DNA of 45,223 nt from DATJUF01 sp035524095 (GCA_035524095.1 DATKPK010000197.1:1-45223), one strand, 5' to 3'; positions 9,564 to 18,763 are shown, counted from the first letter of the stretch. The notes: generated from the letters alone by a model not told the origin. Made by a program: numbers and translations.

Positions 9564-10046
9564 TCAGAAATTGTGAGGGAACGGTTGGTGCCCGATGGTT
9601 CGGTACCAATGCTCAGTTGCAACGTCGGGCGAGTTGGTGTTGCTCAGCAATATCATGTTGCCTGCATCAACCACCACAAGACTCTGTGTGTACGAGCCGT
9701 TCGGACATCCTGCCCCGCCATTGACGAAATTTATTGCATCGGCGCCGGTTCCATCAGCGGCAAGCGTATAAGTGCCGTTGATTTGATAATTACACGCAGT
9801 GCCATCGAAGTCGACGGCCTCATGGCCGCTTAAATTGCCCTTACCGTCGGAGATAAAAAGACCGGTCCCGGCAAACGGTTGAAGTGAGTCGGAGACTATC
9901 GAATATCCCGAGAAAGTGCTGGCGTAACTTCCACTGATCAGCGAGAGTGGCGATCCGCTATACGAAACAGCTGTACCACTTTGCTGCAACACGACTGCAG
10001 CAAGCACGATCGCCAGCACGGCGTGCACGATCCTGGATGACTTCAT
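9564..10046 (-). CDS. Small secreted protein of unknown function
   Basis: I chose ATG 10046 because GGGGGGAG lies just upstream; an earlier TTG at 10061 would place the Shine-Dalgarno inside the gene. The 160-residue protein has a signal peptide (MKSSRIVHAVLAIVLAAVVLQQSGTA). The mature part is rich in Gly, Ser, Thr and Asn, with strand-forming phrases GTGLFISDGKGNLSGHEAVDFDG and YQINGTYTLAADGTGA. That pattern is common in Gram-negative soil bacteria in repeats of small secreted lipocalin-like beta proteins. Two Cys (CNYQ and CPNG) could form a disulfide. No function is inferred. Confidence 0.7.
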   Translation of the reverse strand: MKSSRIVHAVLAIVLAAVVLQQSGTAVSYSGSPLSLISGSYASTFSGYSIVSDSLQPFAGTGLFISDGKGNLSGHEAVDFDGTACNYQINGTYTLAADGTGADAINFVNGGAGCPNGSYTQSLVVVDAGNMILLSNTNSPDVATEHWYRTIGHQPFPHNF

Positions 10047-10248
10047 ACGCTCCCCCCTCAAGCATGGTCCCTGTAGCGTGAATCATTCGGTCCGAGCAGA
10101 CAAGCCGGGTCGCGACCGCCCGGGCAACGGCCAACTGACTGACGCCGGAGGCGGAGGTGCGTTAGAACAGCCCGGAAATGGAGCGGCGAAGGTTTTCACG
10201 ATTATTTTCCGTTTGAGGGGCGGGTTCTAATGAATTATTACATCGTTC

Positions 10249-11316
10249 ATGAAATTCGGACTTAATTCACCTGCGCGGATCGATTCGTGGAAAGACATGG
10301 AGCTGGCCGAAGACCTCGGTTTCAGCAGCATATGGTTTTACGATTCACAGATGCTCTACAGCGATGTCTACGCAACTATGACTTTGGTGGCGGAGCATAC
10401 CAAGCGAATCAAGATCGGCACCGGCATCGCGGTTCCCAGCAATCGCATCGCGCCGGTCACTGCGCACTCAATCGCGACCATCAACGAGTTGGCCCCGGGC
10501 CGCGCGATGCTTGGGATCGGCACTGGATTCACCGGCCGCAACATGATGGGCCTGCCACCGGTAAGATTGGACGATCTTCGCGAGCACGTGCGCATCTGCC
10601 GTGCGCTACTGCGTGGCGAAGAGGTCCTTTATCACGAGGGTAAGCGCGAGCGCTGGATTCGCTTCATGCATCCCGATCGCGGGTACATCAACATTAAGCA
10701 GAGCATTCCGATTGTTATCGCGGCGCAAGGACCCAAAGCGCTCGAACTAGCGGGCGAGATTGGCGACGGCTGGATGGCGCCGGTTTCCGGAGTGGAAGAA
10801 TTCAAGCAAAACTTCGACACTGTAAAATCGGCGGCAAAAGGCGCGGGTCGTGATGTACAGAATTTCAGCGCCACGATGTTCGCGGCTGCCTGCGTGGTTC
10901 AGCCAGGCGAATCGCTCGATTCGGCCCGCGTGCTGAGTCAGATGGGCCCGATGGCGGCGGTCGCGTTGCACGCGCTATGGGAAGCATCAGCAGTTGCCGC
11001 TCAGCTTCCGTCGTCGCTCCGCTCAATTTATGAAAAGTACCGTAACGAATACGTTGAAAAACTCGACATGCCTACTGACCGGCGCTACTTGAAGGTCCAT
11101 GAGGGACATACGATCTACGTCAAACAAGGCGAAGAGCGTTTCCTGACTCCTGAGGTGATCGCAGCTTTCAGCATGACGGCGCCGCGCGAACGGCTAATCG
11201 AGCGGATCAGGGAACTGGAAGCGGCGGGTCTGGATGAAATCGCATTTTGTATCCCCAACGACGGTGCTCGAGAAAGAATCGAGGAGCTTGGGCGGGAGAT
11301 CGTATCGCATTATTGA
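10249..11316 (+). CDS. LLM-class flavin-dependent oxidoreductase
   Basis: The 355-residue protein is a bacterial luciferase-like TIM barrel. The family landmarks are MKFGLNSPARIDSWKDMELAEDLGFSSIWFYDSQ at the start, IKIGTGIAVP at about 55-64, the GRAMLGIGTG segment at about 84-93, and PIVIAAQGPKALELAGEIGDGWM at about 154-176. It would use reduced FMN or cofactor F420 to oxidise or reduce an organic substrate. The pattern is close to the methylene-tetrahydromethanopterin-reductase-like group. ATG 10249 lacks a strong Shine-Dalgarno (GAGGGG lies about 30 bases upstream), so leaderless or weak initiation is possible. Cofactor and substrate are undetermined. Confidence 0.88.
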   Translation: MKFGLNSPARIDSWKDMELAEDLGFSSIWFYDSQMLYSDVYATMTLVAEHTKRIKIGTGIAVPSNRIAPVTAHSIATINELAPGRAMLGIGTGFTGRNMMGLPPVRLDDLREHVRICRALLRGEEVLYHEGKRERWIRFMHPDRGYINIKQSIPIVIAAQGPKALELAGEIGDGWMAPVSGVEEFKQNFDTVKSAAKGAGRDVQNFSATMFAAACVVQPGESLDSARVLSQMGPMAAVALHALWEASAVAAQLPSSLRSIYEKYRNEYVEKLDMPTDRRYLKVHEGHTIYVKQGEERFLTPEVIAAFSMTAPRERLIERIRELEAAGLDEIAFCIPNDGARERIEELGREIVSHY

Positions 11317-11444
11317 ATCTGGCGGAGCGGGGCGCATTTCAGCCCGTTACGCAAATTCAAAGAACCCAAGCGAAGAGTACGCAATTCGCGTTGCGAGCTT
11401 TCCAAGTCTGCGCGGTATCGCAACCGAATACGGAACACGCCTAT

Positions 11445-11843
11445 TTAGCTGAAGAAAACTTCGCGGACCAGGTTGACGTCGTTGTATTCCCGGACCTGGG
11501 CGATGCGGTCTCCCTCGAAGAAGAAATAGAAGTGATAGCGGTTTGCGTACTTCTTACCGTTGCCTGCGACTGTGTCCGATTCGGCCTGAACAGCCACATG
11601 CGGACCTTCGGCGACAATGGTCAACAACTTCATGTTGAGGCCGTTGGGAAACATTGAGGTGAGGGTCTTAGGCATGTTCGCGAGGAACTTATCTTTTCCG
11701 TGGATAGGCTTGACGCCGGGCAGGCGACCCATCACTTCGAATTCGAAATTGTCCGAGACGAGACTGCCCAGGACAGCGGGGTCGAGTTTGTCGAGAGCGC
11801 GGAGGAACGTCGTCGCGGCTTCCTTTTGCTTGGTTAAGTCCAT
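11445..11843 (-). CDS. SnoaL/NTF2-like small protein
   Basis: The protein is 132 residues when started at ATG 11843, which has AAGGAG 10 bases upstream; a longer frame to 11927 has unlike composition and is rejected. The sequence (FLRALDKLDPAVLGSLVSDNFEFEVMGRLPGVKPIHGKDKFLANM, later ANRYHFYFFFEGDRIAQVREYNDVNLVREVF) is a typical SnoaL-like cone fold: helix, acidic pocket, and a curved sheet ending in an EY-D pocket. Members act as small cyclases, isomerases or limonene-epoxide-hydrolase-type enzymes, or bind ligands. It converges with the LLM gene. Confidence 0.85.
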   Translation of the reverse strand: MDLTKQKEAATTFLRALDKLDPAVLGSLVSDNFEFEVMGRLPGVKPIHGKDKFLANMPKTLTSMFPNGLNMKLLTIVAEGPHVAVQAESDTVAGNGKKYANRYHFYFFFEGDRIAQVREYNDVNLVREVFFS

Positions 11844-11975
11844 AGTCAGTTGACTCCTTATCGTGACTGATATGCTACTGAGACGGTTGTCGCAAGCGAG
11901 TTGAAGCGAAACTCGAAAGGCAGGCAAGAGAAAAATTCGTTTATGAATGGTTTAAGTACGTTAGCGTGTCCCCCA

Positions 11976-12911
11976 CTAGGCGAGCTGGCGGATTTTCTCG
12001 AGCACTTCAGGATTGGTCTTCAGCAGAGGAGCGGGGAGTCGGAGGGCGAGCGTGATCCAATTGCGATCGCGATGAGCAATTTCGCGCAATAGCGCGATGC
12101 CAGCGTCAATCTCGCCAACACTGAGCAGTCCGATCGCGTGCCAGAATCGCAACTCAGGATTGTCGCCGATAAGCTGACAGGCAGTCTCGAACTCCCGCTC
12201 CATTGTGGCGCGATCGGCCTGTTCGAGGGCGCTCTGTGCGCGCCGCTGATGAATATAAGCTCGGGCCACGGAGACCAACCGCCGAAGCTCTTTGAGCGGA
12301 TCGGGCGCGTCGTCAACGCGAACGTCGTAGAGCTTATCGACCCAAGACCTTCCGGTGTTCTTGCTGGCGACGATTAAGATGGCCGCCGACTGGAGACCGC
12401 GAATATCGCCACCTTTGGTTTCGGCAGCGTCAAGTGCGCTAAGGAGGCGATCGACGAATTCGCCGTTAGCCGACTTGTAAGCCTCTGCCATCGCTGGCCA
12501 TACGCTCGGCCGAAGCATCATATTGGCCTGCACGCAAAAGCCGTCTCCCGTAATGTGCCCCGCCTCAGCGATAGCCAACTTGCCCGTATGCGCGGCGGCT
12601 CGTCCGTACGCGTCGACCATCCCGACCTGACGCGCGGCACTCATAGGATCGCTCGCGACCAGGCCTGCGAGCGCATCCGGCGCGCTTCTGCCAGCCCGCA
12701 TCAGATCCAGTCCGAGCTTTCCGTACGCGGGATCGGCGATCGATTGAGTAGCGACGGCGCCCACTCCTGCCTCAGCCCAAGTCACGACCGATCCGACCGA
12801 GAAGTAATGCGACTGTACCGCAACCCCGAGTTCACCAGTTTCGGGATCGCGGGCGACAATTGAATAAGTGTGAATGAGTGGTTCACGAACCGCAGAATCA
12901 CACGTTTCCAT
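11976..12911 (-). CDS. DUF1028 family protein (Ntn-hydrolase-like)
   Basis: The 311-residue protein matches DUF1028: HTYSIVARDPETGELGVAVQSHYFSVG at about 14-40, GVGAVATQSIADPAYGKLGLDLM, then GLVASDPMSAARQVGMVDAYGRAAAHTG and the QANMM segment. The DUF1028 core ends near residue 220. The last 90 residues are helical and tetratricopeptide-like (ATMEREFETACQLIGDNPELRFWHAIGLLSVGEIDAGIALLREI). The family has the Ntn-hydrolase fold and has no settled biochemical role. ATG 12911 has TAGGAG 10 bases upstream. About 13 residues precede the conserved HTYSI; whether these are removed is unknown. Confidence 0.88.
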   Translation of the reverse strand: METCDSAVREPLIHTYSIVARDPETGELGVAVQSHYFSVGSVVTWAEAGVGAVATQSIADPAYGKLGLDLMRAGRSAPDALAGLVASDPMSAARQVGMVDAYGRAAAHTGKLAIAEAGHITGDGFCVQANMMLRPSVWPAMAEAYKSANGEFVDRLLSALDAAETKGGDIRGLQSAAILIVASKNTGRSWVDKLYDVRVDDAPDPLKELRRLVSVARAYIHQRRAQSALEQADRATMEREFETACQLIGDNPELRFWHAIGLLSVGEIDAGIALLREIAHRDRNWITLALRLPAPLLKTNPEVLEKIRQLA

Positions 12912-13024
12912 CGTGACATCACTCCTATGGCTAGTACTCTCTACTCTATAAATGGTAACTTGCTATTTGAAACCTAACCGGCGCAGGAGCGTTTCCGAGT
13001 AACTAGCTAGTCGCGCTCACCTAA

Positions 13025-13912
13025 TTAGTCGGATGGCATCCTGTAGGCGGCTAGTTCGGCGCGGACCTCCGCGGCAGTAGCTGGTTCACTGCCAGCTTTC
13101 TGAACTGAATCGACCGCCGCATCGACTAGCTCCAGGTTGGAGCGCTGCGTGCCGAATGGAGCGTCCTCCAGGCCGACCCGTACACCGCCGCCCAGCGCAA
13201 CGACCGTGGGAATCAAGGGCAGCACATCGGCGGCGAGTCCCGCGACCATCCAGGGAGATCCTGGAGCAACCTTGTCCAATAGTTTGACATAGGCCTCGAC
13301 CGCCCATGGCTCGGGGGGAAAGCTGAAGGTCATCCCGCTCGAGAACATGAATCGGTAGATAGGCACCGGCATGGTTGGATGATGGCGATGGAGCAGCGCT
13401 CCGTGGCGCACGAAGCCGGGCTCATAGCAGGCGTATGCTGGATGGTATCTATGCTCCGCGGCTAGCCCTGCAGCAATCTCCAAAGCTGCATTGGTATTCA
13501 CATAAACCGCGTTCCCGCCCATCAACGGCGTCAACTCTGATTCGACAAAGCAGAAGTTCACCGAGCCGGGATCAAGAAAACCCCATTCCAGAGCCCCGCG
13601 CTTGGCCAGCTCCACGGTAGGCGCCCATAGCCAGGCTGGGTCGGACGGATCAGGGCGGCCGACAATCGTGGGATAAACGATCGCATCAACCTGTTCTCGG
13701 ATACCCTTGATAAATGCTGCGCAGTTATCAACAGCACCGTTCTGCTTGCCGATACCAGGGTCCAGCGTGTGGGCGTGGATCACGGCAGCGTCAGCTTTAA
13801 CGCAAGCCACGCCCTCTTCGATAATCTCACTCGCCAGAACCGGAATTTTCGGCTGAACCTTGCGAGTCGACGCTCCATTGACTGCGACCTCGATACAAGT
13901 CTTCTTGGCCAT
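13025..13912 (-). CDS. BKACE family (DUF849) beta-keto acid cleavage enzyme
   Basis: The 295-residue protein has the zinc-binding HAH at 46-48 (numbered from ATG 13912) and a C-terminal GLED with Glu249, both hallmarks of 3-keto-5-aminohexanoate cleavage enzyme and the wider BKACE family. BKACE proteins condense a beta-keto acid with acetyl-CoA to give acetoacetate and a new acyl-CoA. I prefer ATG 13912 because it places the metal His at the positions seen in the characterised enzyme; an in-frame ATG at 13930 is possible. It is followed downstream by the DUF1028 gene and preceded by the HMG-CoA-lyase-like gene, all on the minus strand. The substrate is unknown. Confidence 0.9.
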   Translation of the reverse strand: MAKKTCIEVAVNGASTRKVQPKIPVLASEIIEEGVACVKADAAVIHAHTLDPGIGKQNGAVDNCAAFIKGIREQVDAIVYPTIVGRPDPSDPAWLWAPTVELAKRGALEWGFLDPGSVNFCFVESELTPLMGGNAVYVNTNAALEIAAGLAAEHRYHPAYACYEPGFVRHGALLHRHHPTMPVPIYRFMFSSGMTFSFPPEPWAVEAYVKLLDKVAPGSPWMVAGLAADVLPLIPTVVALGGGVRVGLEDAPFGTQRSNLELVDAAVDSVQKAGSEPATAAEVRAELAAYRMPSD

Positions 13913-14195
13913 TATTTTCCGACCTGGCATACGCCGTTGGACTTCAGGTCGTTAAACCACGGCGGGTGTGCAAGGGCAAGGACTGAGCAAGAGGCGGACT
14001 TGTTGGTCGCGATATTCTGGAACATCGGCCCATGATGGTCTTCTATACTCAGTGCCGGGTTGAGAACGGCCGTTATCGAGAGGAGCGGCTCGACGGAGTA
14101 GGTGATAAAGCTATCTCGCATCCGCAAGTGAGAACAGCGCGTTGCGCAATTTTACGAAGAAGGAGTGGCGAGGGTTTGTTGGCGTCAGCCGAGTT

Positions 14196-15110
14196 TCAGG
14201 CGAGCGGTGGAGGTGAAGTCCAGCAAGGCCCGGCCTTCGGCAACATGGCGGGTAAGGGGTGCTCTAATATTTCCTCGAACCATCGTGACGTCTCGACCAA
14301 TTGTTCCAGGTCGACACCGGTTTTGATTCCCATGCCTTCGAGCATAAAGACCAGATCGTCCATCGGAATGTTGCCGGTCGCTTTGGGCGCAAAAGGGCAT
14401 CCGCCGGCTCCGCCAGTAGATGCGTCAAGTACGTCAGCGCCGGCTTGAACCGCCGCGTAGGCATTGGCCAGTCCGGTGTTGCGCGTGTTGTGAACGTGAA
14501 TGCCCAGTCGCGCGCGGGGAAACTCTTTGCGTGCGCGTACTAGTATTCGTTCGATCTGAGGCGGCACCGCCATACCTACCGTATCGGCAAAGTCTACCTC
14601 TGCCGCTCCCGCTTCGATAAATTTCGCAGCGAGCTTGAGGACACGGTCCGGGTCAACGGCTCCCTCAAACGGACACCCAAATGAAGTTGCGATGGTCCCC
14701 GTGAGCTCGACGCCGTCGTGGATTGCGCGCTCGAAAATTGGACGGTACGAGGCCATCGTGGCTTCAGGAAGTGCGTTCGCGTTCTTCTGATTCATCGTAT
14801 CAGTCGAGGCGACTACCAGCCGGATATAACGGGCTCCGGCAGCAACTGCGCGATCGTATCCGCGATCGTTGAGTACGAGCACGATAGGGCGAAAGCCGGA
14901 AATCTTGGACGCCGCACGGACGACCTCTTCAGCATCAGCCATTTGAGGCACCCATTTCGGACTGGCGAACGAAGCAACTTCGATCCAGGGCATCCCGGCC
15001 GCTGCAATTCGCTGGATCAATTCGAGCTTTTGTGCTGGCGACAACATGATCTTCTCATTCTGAATGCCGTCGCGCGGCGCCACATCACACAAAATTATAC
15101 GATCGCTCAT
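14196..15110 (-). CDS. Hydroxymethylglutaryl-CoA lyase-like enzyme
   Basis: The 304-residue protein is a DRE-TIM metallolyase. It has catalytic APRDGIQNEK (Arg13, Asp14), metal-binding HVH at 205-207, and the HMG-CoA lyase signature GGCPFAPKATGN around Cys238. It would split HMG-CoA, or a related 3-hydroxy-3-alkyl-acyl-CoA, into acetyl-CoA or acyl-CoA plus a ketoacid. Start ATG 15110 has AAGGA 8 bases upstream and matches family length; an extended frame to 15191 is unlike the family. It shares strand with BKACE, another acetoacetate-linked enzyme, which suggests branched or keto acid catabolism. Confidence 0.9.
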   Translation of the reverse strand: MSDRIILCDVAPRDGIQNEKIMLSPAQKLELIQRIAAAGMPWIEVASFASPKWVPQMADAEEVVRAASKISGFRPIVLVLNDRGYDRAVAAGARYIRLVVASTDTMNQKNANALPEATMASYRPIFERAIHDGVELTGTIATSFGCPFEGAVDPDRVLKLAAKFIEAGAAEVDFADTVGMAVPPQIERILVRARKEFPRARLGIHVHNTRNTGLANAYAAVQAGADVLDASTGGAGGCPFAPKATGNIPMDDLVFMLEGMGIKTGVDLEQLVETSRWFEEILEHPLPAMLPKAGPCWTSPPPLA

Positions 15111-15295
15111 GTTCAGTTTCCTTGGTCTAGATGATTGAGCTCCGCCCTCGGCTCTTATGCCTTGCTCGGCCCCGCAGCGAATATCATTCAATTGCGTCGT
15201 GGATCAATCAAGCGAGCCACAGGTCGTTGATAGTTTTCAATAGTGATCAGTACGGAGAACTCACAGGAGCGCTGAAACCTATTCCGCAGACGAAA

Positions 15296-16132
15296 CTACA
15301 AGCGCAAGCAAGCTTCGGCGGCGAGATGGAACACGCGTTCGCGTATGGCGTGACGATTCCATCCGCGCGCATCCCATTTGCGCCCGGCGAGGCTGTCGCC
15401 AGCATACAGAAGCTCGGCGCATTCGACGCGGCGAAAACGCGCTACCGCAAAGAACGCAGCAGCTTCCATCTCGACGACCACGCATCCTTCCCGGCGCCGC
15501 CGGTTCATCCGCGCTCGCGTTTCGCGATAGACCGCGTCGGTGGTCCATGTCTTGCCGCGTATATAGTCGTGATTGTTCGCGTCGAGCTCCGCCTCGATCG
15601 CGGCGAGCGCGCGGGCGGTCGGGGCAACCTCACGCGAGGGTTTTAGATAATGGAAAGAAGTACCCTCGTCACGCACGGCGGAATCGGGGACCATCAAATG
15701 ACCAGCCGCGACCTTGCCGTCCAGTGTGCCCGCGCCTCCACAGGCGATAAATTTGCGGCATCCAAGAGCGATCATGTGCTCCATTCGCGCAGCAGCGTTC
15801 GGTGCACCAACCCCTGGTGAGACGACTGCGAGGCGGCGACCACCATAATCGAGTTCATACACCGGATAGTCGCCGGCTTCGCTGCGCCCCATCTGCATCT
15901 GGCGTGCGCTGGCGCCTCCTCCCACCAACTGACGAATCACTTCCTGGAAAAAGCATAAGACGCAGTGTTCGGCGATATCGATAGGCTTGATAATTTGCGC
16001 CGGCTCAATAATCGCGACACGGCTGGCATCAAATTCTAATAGTGGTATCGCGGCGGTTTGCGAGGCAGCGCGGGCGCGCGGCGCAGTCGTATGCGGAGAG
16101 GGGAGGTCGGGCGGCAATTCGGTCGTTTTCAA
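15296..16132 (-). CDS. Nucleoside phosphorylase family protein
   Basis: The 278-residue protein fits the PNP/UDP phosphorylase fold: VVSPGVGAPNAAARMEHMIALGCRKFIACGGAGTL at about 104-138, then DEGTSFHYL and VEMEAAAFFAVA (about 222-233), the conserved Met-Glu ribose-binding motif. It would cleave a nucleoside with phosphate. The N-terminal 25 residues are Pro/Thr-rich and unlike the family, and the TTG start at 16132 lacks a Shine-Dalgarno, so the true start is uncertain. It is divergent from the SnoaL-like gene at 16265; an inverted repeat lies between them. Confidence 0.8.
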   Translation of the reverse strand: MKTTELPPDLPSPHTTAPRARAASQTAAIPLLEFDASRVAIIEPAQIIKPIDIAEHCVLCFFQEVIRQLVGGGASARQMQMGRSEAGDYPVYELDYGGRRLAVVSPGVGAPNAAARMEHMIALGCRKFIACGGAGTLDGKVAAGHLMVPDSAVRDEGTSFHYLKPSREVAPTARALAAIEAELDANNHDYIRGKTWTTDAVYRETRARMNRRRREGCVVVEMEAAAFFAVARFRRVECAELLYAGDSLAGRKWDARGWNRHAIRERVFHLAAEACLRL

Positions 16133-16156
16133 GTTCGGCTTTGGCTACGTATTGGG

Positions 16157-16175
16157 CTAACACTTTGGGTGTTAG
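16157..16175. promoter_or_regulatory. Inverted repeat, candidate operator
   Basis: CTAACAC at 16157-16163 and GTGTTAG at 16169-16175 are perfect 7-base arms around a 5-base spacer. The repeat sits in the 132-base divergent region between the nucleoside phosphorylase and the SnoaL-like gene, where a regulator could control both. No regulator gene is adjacent, so this is only a positional inference. Confidence 0.35.
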
Positions 16176-16264
16176 ATGTGTCAGTTTAGCCTGAAATCTA
16201 GCGATAGACAGTCGGTGAACCGCTAAGTTCAACCGAGAATAATCAGTAACAGGAGGAGAGTCTG

Positions 16265-16705
16265 ATGGCCGCAACTAATGCTGAAGCCTTATTGCAGGGT
16301 GTGATCGATCGGGAGGCAATTCGCGAGCTGCCCCACAAGTACTGTCATTGCGTATGGCAACAGGATCTTGACAGGTGGGTGAACCTCTTCACCAGCGACG
16401 GGATGATTTCGACTACTGATCCGAACATGCCCGGAGCCCAGGGCTCGGAAGGACTGCGCAAGATGATTAGCAGCGGGTTGGAGACGATGAAGCCTCGGCC
16501 TTTCATCCACAATCATGTCGTCAAGCTGCTCGGTCCCGACCGCGCAACCGGTACCTGTTATGTCGAAGTTCGAATGAATCGCGACGGTAAGAAATGGTCC
16601 TTGAGCGGGTGGTACGACGATGAGTACGCGAAAGTGAGCGGCGAATGGAAGTTCAAGTCTCGACGCATCAACATCGACTCGTTTGCGCCGTCCGGCGAAA
16701 ACTAA
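16265..16705 (+). CDS. SnoaL/NTF2-like protein
   Basis: The 146-residue protein begins VIDREAIRELPHKYCHCVWQQDLDRWVNLFTSDGMIST, the standard opening of the SnoaL_4 group (ring-hydroxylating-dioxygenase-beta-like cone fold). It ends with the sheet GTCYVEVRMNRDGKKWSLSGWYDDEYAKVSGEWKFKSRRINI. GGAGGAG lies 6 bases before ATG 16265. It precedes the amidohydrolase family 3 gene by 269 bases on the same strand. Such proteins isomerise, dehydrate or hydrolyse small ligands; Tyr26-His28 (KYCHC) lie where catalytic Tyr/His often occur. No specific reaction is assigned. Confidence 0.88.
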   Translation: MAATNAEALLQGVIDREAIRELPHKYCHCVWQQDLDRWVNLFTSDGMISTTDPNMPGAQGSEGLRKMISSGLETMKPRPFIHNHVVKLLGPDRATGTCYVEVRMNRDGKKWSLSGWYDDEYAKVSGEWKFKSRRINIDSFAPSGEN

Positions 16706-16974
16706 AGATTTGCTTCATTCGTGGCGGCTCAGATGACGTCATCGAGTGACTGCGATCGGCGCAAGAGACGTCGGGCGACGGATGAGAAAGCACAATTTTG
16801 GCCGGATGCAATCCTCGCCGAGCCCCGGCGATCATGAGCCTTTTATCGAGTATCGGTGAGAGGCACTCTACTGTTGCAAGTGTAATCGGGCGGAATAAGA
16901 TGAGGCCAGTTCGAGGGGACGGCTTCACATAATGGGGACGCTGCAGTCCTAACCAAACCGAGGAGGGAACCGGA

Positions 16975-18708
16975 ATGGCTGAATTCGACATTCAAATTAA
17001 AGGTGGTACGATCGTCGATGGGACGCGAGTGCCCCGCTACCGCGGCGACGTCTGGATCAAAGATGGGAAGGTCGCGCAGCTCGGCGGACGTGCACCGGGC
17101 TTCGCCAAAAAGGTGATCGATGCTGACGGACTGATCGTCGCGCCCGGCTTCGTTGATCTGCACACTCATTATGATGCGCAGATTCGCTGGGATCCTTATT
17201 GCACCATCTCCGGATGGCACGGCGTGACGTCCCTTGTGCTTGGCAATTGTGGTTTCGGCTTCGCGCCCTGCAAACCGGAATTTCGTGACCGTTCGATGTT
17301 GACGATGACCCGCACCGAGGCCATCCCCTACGAGTCGATGAAAGCCGGGATGAAGTGGGACTGGGAAACCATCCCGGAATATCTCGACTCGCTCGACCGC
17401 ACACCGAAAGGCATCAACTGTATCCAGTACATGCCGACTGCATCGCTCATGACCTATGTTATGGGGCTTGACGCGGCTAAGACTCGCCCAGCTACCGCCG
17501 CGGAACGAGCTGAGATGGCGCGTCTCCTCGACGAGGGCATGGATGCGGGGCTGTGCGGGTTTTCGATTCAGCGCCTCGGCCCGAACTCGGCGCAAGCCGA
17601 CTTCGATGGCTCGCCGATGGTCACCGACACCATGTGCGACGAGGATATCTTCAATCTCGCACGGGTGCTGCGTAAGCGCGATGAAGGCTTCATGGAGATC
17701 ACGCAAGGCACCGGCGATGCGCGCCACGATCTGGATTTCGTCGAGCGGTTGGCCGATGAAGCCCGCCGTCCGATTCTCTTTCAAGCGGTGGCACCGGCTC
17801 GCAATAACCCCGAGATCCATCGCCGCAGTCTCCGTTGGATCGAGCGCAATCGCGAGAAAGGCCGGCCGATCTTCGGTCAAGGCGCGACCCTACGCAGCGG
17901 CTTCGCCTTCTCGCTCGAAGACTGGAACCTATACGACACGTTGCCCGAATGGCGCGTGCTGACGACCGGCACCAAAGAAGAAAAGCTCGCTAAAATGAAG
18001 GATCCGGCGCTGCGTGCAGCGGTGATCCATGCAAACGACAATGCTGACGCCAACTTCAAGGTGATTCAGGGTGGAGTCGGCGGCCATCCCAAACACCTAA
18101 TCGTACAGTGGGTCGAGAACATCGAGCCGCTCGAGAAGTACGTCGGCAAGTCACTGGGCCAAATCGGGATGGAAGAGGGTAAGCACCCGATTGAAGCCAT
18201 GCTCGACCTCGCCGTCGCGACAAATCTGAAGGCCGAATTCCTCGGACCTAACCGCGGGTTCAACGCCGAGTACATGGCGGAAATTATCAACGCCTCGCAG
18301 TTTACATTCCCGGGCGTTTCCGACGGCGGCGCGCATACCAAGTTCTTCACGGGTGGCGCGTTTACGACCGACTTCCTGCGCTGGATGGTGCGCGACGAAC
18401 AGCGGATTACGCTTGAAGAAGCGCACTATCGCATGTCTGCATTACCTGCACATGCGGCCGGCTTCCGCGATCGCGGCACGCTTCGTGAGGGCGCCGCTGC
18501 TGACGTGGTCGTCTATGATCTCAACGGCCTCGGCATCGAACCGGATTGGGTTGGCGAGATTGTGCACGATCTGCCCGGTGGCGAGTGGCGCCGGGTGCAA
18601 CGTCCGAAGGGGTACCGTTCGATCATCGTTAACGGACTGGAGACCTTCAGTGAGGGTAATTGCACCGGAGCGACGCCGGGTAAACTTTTGCGTAATGGCC
18701 ACGCCTGA
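16975..18708 (+). CDS. Amidohydrolase family 3 (D-aminoacylase-like), copy A
   Basis: The 577-residue protein has the amidohydrolase pattern: the beta-sandwich opening IKGGTIVDGTRVPRYRGDVWI, metal motif HTH at 63-65, GNCGFG with Cys92, and SDGGAH with Asp450. These match the D-aminoacylase metal residues His67/His69, Cys96 and Asp366. The two further His ligands of D-aminoacylase (YATHMR and ISHLK contexts) are not present: this protein has FMEIT near 239-243 and ILFQAV near 267-272. It therefore belongs to a divergent subgroup, likely with an altered reaction. GAGGAGGG lies upstream of ATG 16975. Copy B is at 34137; the two proteins are about four-fifths identical by eye. A hairpin follows the stop. 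Confidence 0.9.
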   Translation: MAEFDIQIKGGTIVDGTRVPRYRGDVWIKDGKVAQLGGRAPGFAKKVIDADGLIVAPGFVDLHTHYDAQIRWDPYCTISGWHGVTSLVLGNCGFGFAPCKPEFRDRSMLTMTRTEAIPYESMKAGMKWDWETIPEYLDSLDRTPKGINCIQYMPTASLMTYVMGLDAAKTRPATAAERAEMARLLDEGMDAGLCGFSIQRLGPNSAQADFDGSPMVTDTMCDEDIFNLARVLRKRDEGFMEITQGTGDARHDLDFVERLADEARRPILFQAVAPARNNPEIHRRSLRWIERNREKGRPIFGQGATLRSGFAFSLEDWNLYDTLPEWRVLTTGTKEEKLAKMKDPALRAAVIHANDNADANFKVIQGGVGGHPKHLIVQWVENIEPLEKYVGKSLGQIGMEEGKHPIEAMLDLAVATNLKAEFLGPNRGFNAEYMAEIINASQFTFPGVSDGGAHTKFFTGGAFTTDFLRWMVRDEQRITLEEAHYRMSALPAHAAGFRDRGTLREGAAADVVVYDLNGLGIEPDWVGEIVHDLPGGEWRRVQRPKGYRSIIVNGLETFSEGNCTGATPGKLLRNGHA

Positions 18709-18729
18709 TTTGCAACTGACATTTTAGAT

Positions 18730-18763
18730 GCAGCAAGGTGGCTCCCGCGAGCCGCCTCGCTGC
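18730..18763 (+). terminator. Hairpin after amidohydrolase copy A
   Basis: GCAGC (18730-18734) pairs with GCTGC (18759-18763). Inside, GGTGGCTC (18737-18744) pairs with GAGCCGCC (18749-18756), with one G-T pair and a 4-base loop. It starts 22 bases after the stop codon and is followed by a short TTT. This is a strong stem with a weak U-tract, so termination may be partial or Rho-assisted. Confidence 0.5.

Noticed and set aside
14032..14448. 138-codon plus-strand frame near the HMG-CoA-lyase-like gene
   Set aside because: It is antisense to the C-terminus of the lyase, and the part outside it is not protein-like.
16732..16743. 12-base palindrome GATGACGTCATC
   Set aside because: Palindromes of this length are expected several times by chance in a window this size, and no regulator or conserved position supports it.
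16843..17880. Long antisense frame opposite amidohydrolase copy A, with a similar one opposite copy B (34629-35291)
   Set aside because: The two resemble each other only because the sense proteins are conserved; composition is His/Arg-rich without any known fold and no start signal supports them.
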